From the NCBI GenBank assembly GCA_019843655.1, contig JACDQD010000011.1, positions 18,629,333 to 18,693,332 of the forward strand: a DNA stretch of 64,000 bases, given 5' to 3'. The notes below the pieces were generated by a model, which did not search any database, was not told where the DNA came from, and worked only from the letters and a program-made list of their open reading frames with translations. Origin of the DNA: Lethocerus indicus (Eukaryota > Arthropoda > Insecta > Hemiptera > Belostomatidae). Position numbers and translations under genes: made by a program. Positions 58,384 to 64,000 of the stretch are shown here, piece by piece; within the stretch, counting starts at the first letter, position 1; each line of letters starts with the position of its first letter.

Positions 58384-59182
58384 GTGAGTTCGTAATTTTT
58401 TAAATTTCCCCACAATCAACCCCGTATGAAACGCGGGCGCACCGAAAGGTATACGCGACGGCGCGAAAATGCCAATCGATCCTAAGCGTTGTCTTTTCGA
58501 ATATTTCGGTTTCCCGACCGAGCTTCGGCTTATTTGGCTCTGTATGTTGGGGGGGGGCGCACTTCAGCCTCGGGGCTGTCCCACCCCTTATAACACCCGA
58601 CACCCGTTTACGCGATGCTGTAAACTGCCGCCTCAAAACCGCGGAGGCGACGGGGTGGAAAATAGGCGTCGATCGAAAAAAAAATGTATTCCAGTTAACC
58701 GAAATTTCGACCGATAAAGTCCGCCTCCTGATATATTTTCCTCCGGTAATATTCCGGGGCTCAACCGCGTTGTCGAGTCTCGACAGTCGCAAATGGTGTA
58801 CAAAAAAAAATTGAAATTTCTCTCCACCGATATAACTGACGATCTGAAAAATTGCGCTTGAGACGGGAGAGGAAGGGGGTGAAATAGGGACGCGAAACGT
58901 GCCCGAAAATTAGTATCGGGGAATATAACAATTTGCCAGTAATTGCGCCATACTTACGCAATCATTCCGGTCTCGTTTCGGTGAAATTTCGCCCGGTATT
59001 CCGTCCCTTACGAATTGTGTTATTATTAAAGGGGGGGGTGAAAAAAGGGGGAGAAAAGTGTTGTCGTCGGCCCGTTCGTGCTCGTGTTTTGGTGGGCGTT
59101 CGGGACGCCATAAACGCGTCTACCCCCGCCACCCCCGCTCTTCGCCATAGCTCGGCCTTGACACACTGACTGATTCTCTGTC

Positions 59183-59185
<3 letters not shown>

Positions 59186-59226
<41 letters not shown>
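59186..59226. repeat. (TA)n microsatellite
   Basis: About 20 TA units. Confidence 0.95.
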
Positions 59227-59232
<6 letters not shown>

Positions 59233-59330
59233 GGGACCACGAATCGAGACCAAGACGACGTGGGGGAGGGGGAAACCGACGCCCCATTACGAACTTCGAG
59301 ATATTACGCGGCCGATATTACGCTGTATAG

Positions 59331-59972
59331 AGAGTGATCCGAAAAAAATGTATCCACCGTCCACAACTCTAGTTGCAAACTAATTGACTAATTGGCAACT
59401 AAATAATCGCTGAGAAATATTGTCTATAATACCCGGTGTAGTCGAGTCTGCAGATTGTCGACTTTTCGTATATTACCGGTAACATGGAGAGTGGTCCAAA
59501 AAAATGTATCCACCGTTTAAAAGTCCACAACTTGCAGACTAATTGCACGGAGTTGTGTCTCATTTTCGGTACGTGTTGTAGTGTTGTAGTTCGGCCAATC
59601 GCGCCATACAATACGTTGTATCGTTTTGTCAGATGACAGAGTCGCTGGATAGTCAGTGTTTTTGTTGTCAGTTGTACCTCGTTGTACTCGAGTAGACGTG
59701 GCCGGCGCACAAGGCTTAGAATTGGGATGAAAGGAAGTCCAGTTTTGAAGTGGTTATTTTAAGTACGAAAACATTAACGAGGTTCAACGGCAAAGGCGAA
59801 ATTTGGTATCCGACTGAACTTTCTCTGAAGTTTCTGTCTGTGGATGTTAATAACGGTGGACCATTTCAGTCCACCCACAGTGCGATATATCTTCAAGTCG
59901 GACTTTAAGCTAGACTTTCACCAAAAATGAGGCACAACTGCGTCAATTAGTTTGCAAATTTGTGGACTTGCA
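59331..59972. mobile_element. Family M MITE cluster
   Basis: A short end fragment (59331-59390), ~90 bases of element D-like sequence (TCTGCAGATTGTCGACTTTT), then a longer copy from 59487 (AGAGTGGTCCAAAAAAATGT) to about 59972 lacking its last ~40 bases. The same fragment order recurs inverted at 62309-62940. Confidence 0.75.
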
Positions 59973-60279
59973 AGTCCCTACCCCTTTATATACTCTCCCC
60001 CGACCCACCGTACCTCAATTTGGGGGCAACAGGTGGCCGAATCAACTGGTGGTTTCATTTAAGTTCGGGGCGAAATGAACGAACCGCGTTCACGGACTGA
60101 ATATACTGGATAAGACTGTACGGGGTTTATTCGAGAAAATCCAGAAAATCGAGGATATTTGACGCATTTCACGGAACGTACAAATACACTCAACCCCCGC
60201 CCCGCCCTCAAGGCTGCCCCATAACTAATAGAACAGGATAAAAGCGAATTATTAGGGAATAATTTGAGGGGAAAAAAAT

Positions 60280-60335
60280 ACGTGTTTCTGTCTCCTCTCG
60301 CAGGTTTTGGCCTTTGCGCTAGACCGGTTTTTCAA
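60280..60335. mobile_element. Family G left-arm fragment
   Basis: ACGTGTTTCTGTCTCCTCTC, GCAGG, TTGCGCTAGACCGGTTTTTC. Confidence 0.6.
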
Positions 60336-60956
60336 TCGGCATCCTAGCAGAGTTCAAAACAGCTTGAGCTATTGTAGTTTTGTAGGATTTACGTATATTT
60401 TGATCAGTTCAAAAATTAACTCGGATTGTCCGGTATAGGAATTGATTTAAGATCTGAAAGCGGCGGGACGACTCAGTTTTCTCGAGATCGGTTTTAGAGA
60501 GAGATTGAGATTGATTTTTTTGTCGAGCCCGAACAACTGAAACAGTATCGTGTTACTATCATATTTTCCGGCCTAGTTCAGTGGCTAAGTTTCGATATAC
60601 AAGACGGTTGGGCGCGAAATCCGAGACGACGAAACGTCGATTTAGGAAGAAATAAGTCCGAAGCTGAAAGAGTACGTATTCCCGACTCTGAAAGCGAAAT
60701 ACTTAAATTCCAAACGCCTTAGAGTTATAACAAAATCCGAAGACAGTCAATTATGTCCCCGAATTAAGGACAGAATTTTAAGTTTTTTTTTTGTGTCAAT
60801 GTCATTCATTTTAGAGACCTTGGACCTCGAACGAAGAATTAAGTTGGGGGGGGGGTGGAGAGGCTCGGGGGATAATTATTTAATTTATATTATAAATTAT
60901 AATTTAAATTCGCTCCAAATTGGCTTGTAGATGTGGCGTGTTCGAGACCGGTGAAT

Positions 60957-61206
60957 CGTCAAAACTTTCACTGTTTCCCATCCACGTCCATATATTACCT
61001 TCCCTTTTCCTCGATATAAGATAAAAGATGGATATTTTCGCGAACTAAAAACGCCTCCTTCCTCCTCCTCAGTGCCTTATCTCGGCACCAAGTTGGGTCC
61101 ATTCGTGTATAAATATACTGGGGATAGATTCGAAACTCGATTGTCGATCGAATACGTCGGTGAAAATTATTCGACTATTATAAAAAACCAGAGTTATTTT
61201 GGATGA
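60957..61206 (+). CDS. Candidate exon 5 (terminal) and ATG-less open frame
   Basis: A stop-free frame of about 83 codons ends TGA at 61204-61206. No ATG occurs in it. A TCCTCCTCCTCAG acceptor ends at 61072; from 61073 the frame is entered in phase 1 and reads PYLGTKLGPFVYKYTGDRFE, then TRLSIEYVGENYSTIIKNQS, YFG, stop: 43 codons of convincingly mixed composition. Upstream of the acceptor it stays in frame (PRYKIKDGYFRELKTPP), so the border could lie earlier, e.g. after ATATAAG near 61020. AATAAA lies at 61530. Family not recognised. Confidence 0.4.
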
Positions 61207-61529
61207 ACGAAATTGATAAATTTTCGACCTTAAACGAAGCATTGAAGAGCAAACGGGGGACCCAGAAACGCAACTGGGCCAGGGTCCTGAGATCGTTCGA
61301 TATTTGTTAGACAATTTTATTTTTTTTTTTTATTTCGATAATTTAAAATCTACAATTGAACAGATTAATTAAGCTCGAAATGGGATACGGTTCTGTTTCT
61401 GAGGTGGACCGGAAAAAGGTGAAAAATTCACCGTTTCTAAAAGTGTATTTTCTACCCCCCCCCCCCTCCTATCCCTTTATCGTGTAAGGGATATATATAT
61501 ATTTTTTTTTTTCTTCAAAGTGGAAGACA

Positions 61530-61535
61530 AATAAA
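61530..61535 (+). promoter_or_regulatory. Poly(A) signal candidate
   Basis: AATAAA about 325 bases after the stop at 61206. Confidence 0.2.
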
Positions 61536-62100
61536 AAGTGGGGAATAGTTTCGTGAGGTTGAAAATGGGGTTGCCGCCCCCCCCGCCCCCCCTCAACCGA
61601 GAGATGACTTTCACTGTGCCGATTTTCGGCTCACTTTCCCTGAGAAAGTCAGTTCTTCTGACTACTAACTGGTCCCACTAACAAAACCAGAACGAAAATA
61701 TGTTATAACCGTCTAGTTTTTATTGTGTAAACAGTATTACTAAATAAGTACTTATGTCTCAGCAGAAGGAGCGTACATTTTGTCGACCGAATTTTCAATA
61801 TTTTTTTTTACTGCGCTCGAAAACGATTTTCCGTACGTTCAACGTACTGAAATAGCTCGAGTTTCAGAATAGATGCGACATCGAATGCGATACATTTTGT
61901 AATAGGTATATTTCAAAATAAGGAAAAAATGGCCTTCATTTATGCCCCGCTATTTCGCACCGAATAAAATACCGATTATACAGAAAAACGCGTTTATTGT
62001 TCAATATATTGGAATTTGACTCAAATTTTTCAGCCGTTCGTCCGTCGATAGACCCACAGAAACGGTCTATTATTTATAAACTGGTGTTAACGCCGACCTA
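61536..62100. other. Unassigned spacer
   Basis: C-rich patch at 61578-61595, T runs. Nothing recognised. Confidence 0.4.
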
Positions 62101-62120
62101 TGTTTTTTTTTTTTCCCCAG

Positions 62121-62219
62121 CCGTTAATGAAATAGAAGCCGAGCATTGTGTAATTGGTTGGAGTCTAGAATTGGGTCAGTGTTACAGTGGGGCCCCCCCC
62201 CCTCTTAATTGGCATGCAG
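62121..62219 (+). CDS. Candidate exon with phases 1-1
   Basis: T-rich tract with CCCCAG acceptor; GCAG|GTGGCA donor (weak). 32 codons starting VNEIEAEHCVIGWSLELGQC, YSG, then prolines from a C run. Phase 1 in and out would also join exon 4 (58383) directly, as an alternative to the terminal exon. Confidence 0.2.
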
Positions 62220-62308
62220 GTGGCACGAAAAACGGGCCGGACGAATATTTATTTACTATAGATATAGTCATCCCGTCAGTATATACATATAATACGTGTA
62301 CAGAGCGG

Positions 62309-62757
62309 GGGGGGTCCAAAAAATGTATCCACCGTTCAACAGTCCATAAATTGCAAACTAATTGAAGGAGTTGTATCACATTTTTGGCGAGAGTGTAGCT
62401 TAAAGTCCGACTTAAAGAGATATCAGACTGTGGGTGTTCAACGCCGTTGCCGTTGAACCTCATTAATGTACTTAAAATACCGGTTCAAAACTGGCTTCAT
62501 TTCATCCCAATTCTAAGCCTTGCGCCGGCCACGTTCACTCTCGAGTACAACAAGGTACAACTGACACAACAGAACACTGACTATCCGGACAACCGTCCAC
62601 TGACAAAACGAAACGACGCAATACAACGTATTGTATGGCGCGATTGGCCGAACTACAACACTATAACAGGTACAAAAAATGAGACACAACTCCGTCAATT
62701 AGTCTGCAAGTTATGGACTTTTAAAACGGTGGATACATTTTTTTGGACCCTATGTTA
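62309..62757. mobile_element. Family M MITE
   Basis: GGTCCAAAAAATGTATCCAC at the left, GGATACATTTTTTTGGACCC at the right. The middle is inverted relative to 44627-45182 (CATTAATGTACTTAAAATAC). Confidence 0.8.
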
Positions 62758-62884
62758 CCGGTAATATACGAAAAATGGACAATCTGCAGACTTGACTACA
62801 CCATGTATTATAGACAAGTTGAAGAGCGTTATCTCGTTTCCGTTTCTCAGCAATTATATTTAGTTGCCAACCCGATGTACAGAG
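62758..62884. repeat. Element D-like spacer between MITEs
   Basis: TACCGGTAATATACGAAAAA, GACAATCTGCAGACT and TTATATTTAGTTGCCAACCC; reverse complement of about 59395-59482. Confidence 0.7.
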
Positions 62885-63384
62885 GGGTGTGGTCCAAAAA
62901 AATGTATCCACCGTTTAAAAGTCCATAACTTGCAAACTAATCGACTGAGTTGTGTCTCATTTTTGGTGAAAGTGTAGCTTAAAGTCCAACTTAAAGTTAT
63001 CACACTGTAAGTGTTCGAAACGGTCCACCGTTATTAACATCCACACACGACAGAAACGATGCCTCCCAACGTGTCCAGTCGGATATATTTCGCCATTGCC
63101 GTTGAACCTCGTTAATGTTTTCGTACTTAAAATACCCACTTCAAAACTGGACTTCCTTTCATCCCAATTCTAAGCCTTGCGCCGGCCACGTTACTCTCGA
63201 GTACAACAAGGTACAACTGACAACAGAACACTGACTATCCGGCAATACAATACAACGTATTGTATGGAGCGATTGGCCGAACTACAACACTATAACACGT
63301 ACCGAAAATGAGACACAATTCCGTCAATTAGTCTGCAAGTTATGGACTTTTAAACGGTGGATACATTTTTTTGGACCCCCGTAT
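62885..63384. mobile_element. Family M MITE, complete
   Basis: GTGGTCCAAAAAAATGTATC to GGATACATTTTTTTGGACCC, about 500 bases. Followed by GTATGTATGTATATATAAAG, a TA-rich flank. Confidence 0.85.
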
Positions 63385-63584
63385 GTATGTATATATAAAG
63401 ATTGTACGCGTTATCGCGCCATTCCTCTCGGTTATCAATCGGCAGATGCGCGATATGTTTTCGCGGTCTGCGGGAATAACACGATTCCGTTTATCGGAAG
63501 TCAAAATGTATAAAAATAAAACAAAAAAATAAGAAAATCATCATCGCCACGATAACCGACAATTGGGACACTATCGAGGAAGGT

Positions 63585-63902
63585 CCTGTAGGTTCGTGAT
63601 GTTTCTGTCTCCTCTCGCTGCTGTTTGGTCTGACCGGTTTCGGCCGCTCGCCATCTTCAGTAGCGCTGTGTTAGTAGTCACTGTTGTGGCACTTTGGACA
63701 GTACATGTGAAAGTGACACAGTGGGCAGTGAGGATGCCCCCAAAAAACATCCAAAGTGACAGTAACACAGCGCTACTGAAGATGGCGAGCGGCCGATAAA
63801 CCGGTCTAGCGAAAGACCAGACCGGCAGCGAGAGAGGAGACAGAAACATGACGAACCTACAGTATATTCCAACCCCTCGCAGACCACAAAACAGGTATAT
63901 CA
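63585..63902. mobile_element. Family G foldback, right end intact
   Basis: CTGTAGGTTCGTGATGTTTC left, CATGACGAACCTACAGTATA right, then TTCCAACCCCTCGCAGACCA, CAAAACAGGTATATC. Inverted cores at about 63648 and 63773. Almost the same as 44191-44520. Confidence 0.85.
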
Positions 63903-64000
63903 GGTAGATCCTTCGGAAAAGCTCTCCGATGTTATATTGAAAAAAATCGTTTATTTGTGTTGTTTTTCTGATCGTTTTCAAGTTTCGAATTTAAAAGCTC

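Overview
The window looks like non-coding, repeat-dominated DNA from a eukaryotic, probably invertebrate, genome. The evidence is pervasive (TA)n, (GA)n and (CT)n microsatellites, several families of short inverted-repeat elements, three satellite families, no long uninterrupted genes, no bacterial gene order, and abundant CpG, which argues against a heavily methylated vertebrate genome. I could not assign a taxon. Nearly all open frames on either strand are by-products of repeats.

Layout. 0-20 kb is a mosaic of inverted-repeat elements. The dominant family, here called family G (core CGCTACTGAAGACGGCGAGC, ends TGTTTTGTGGTCTGCGAGGG), is present as single hairpins, half-elements and internally expanded tandem arrays (1.4-2.0, 2.6-3.5 and 4.06-4.68 kb, the last in reverse orientation). 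An element with ~210 bp terminal inverted repeats (family B) lies at 0.1-1.4 kb with a partial copy at 17.3-18.2 kb. A 54-bp satellite lies at 6.1-6.9 and 9.4-9.7 kb. A 241-codon open frame (14.4-15.1 kb) is the longest in the window.

20.7-37.1 kb is a satellite block: a ~32-bp AT-rich satellite in one orientation (23.2-27.2 kb), a 104-bp satellite of about 57 units (27.2-33.1 kb), then the ~32-bp satellite in the opposite orientation (33.1-37.1 kb).

37-51 kb is again mosaic: a 137-bp family G array (38.4-39.3 kb), element C copies, mariner-like MITEs (family M), and a 5.5-kb foldback with ~780-bp arms (44.99-50.49 kb).

50.8-61.2 kb has the best candidate for a protein-coding gene: five short plus-strand blocks with GT-AG borders and matching phases, which could join into a protein of about 154 residues (142 if the 36-nt exon is skipped). 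The family is not recognised and the model needs transcript evidence. A 22-bp minisatellite (56.7-57.8 kb) and a GC-rich CpG-dense block (57.8-58.2 kb) lie inside it. The last 5 kb holds family M copies and a complete family G element.

No rRNA, CRISPR array, operon or convincing intact tRNA was seen. I ran no alignments or searches; copy limits and periods were read by eye and are approximate.
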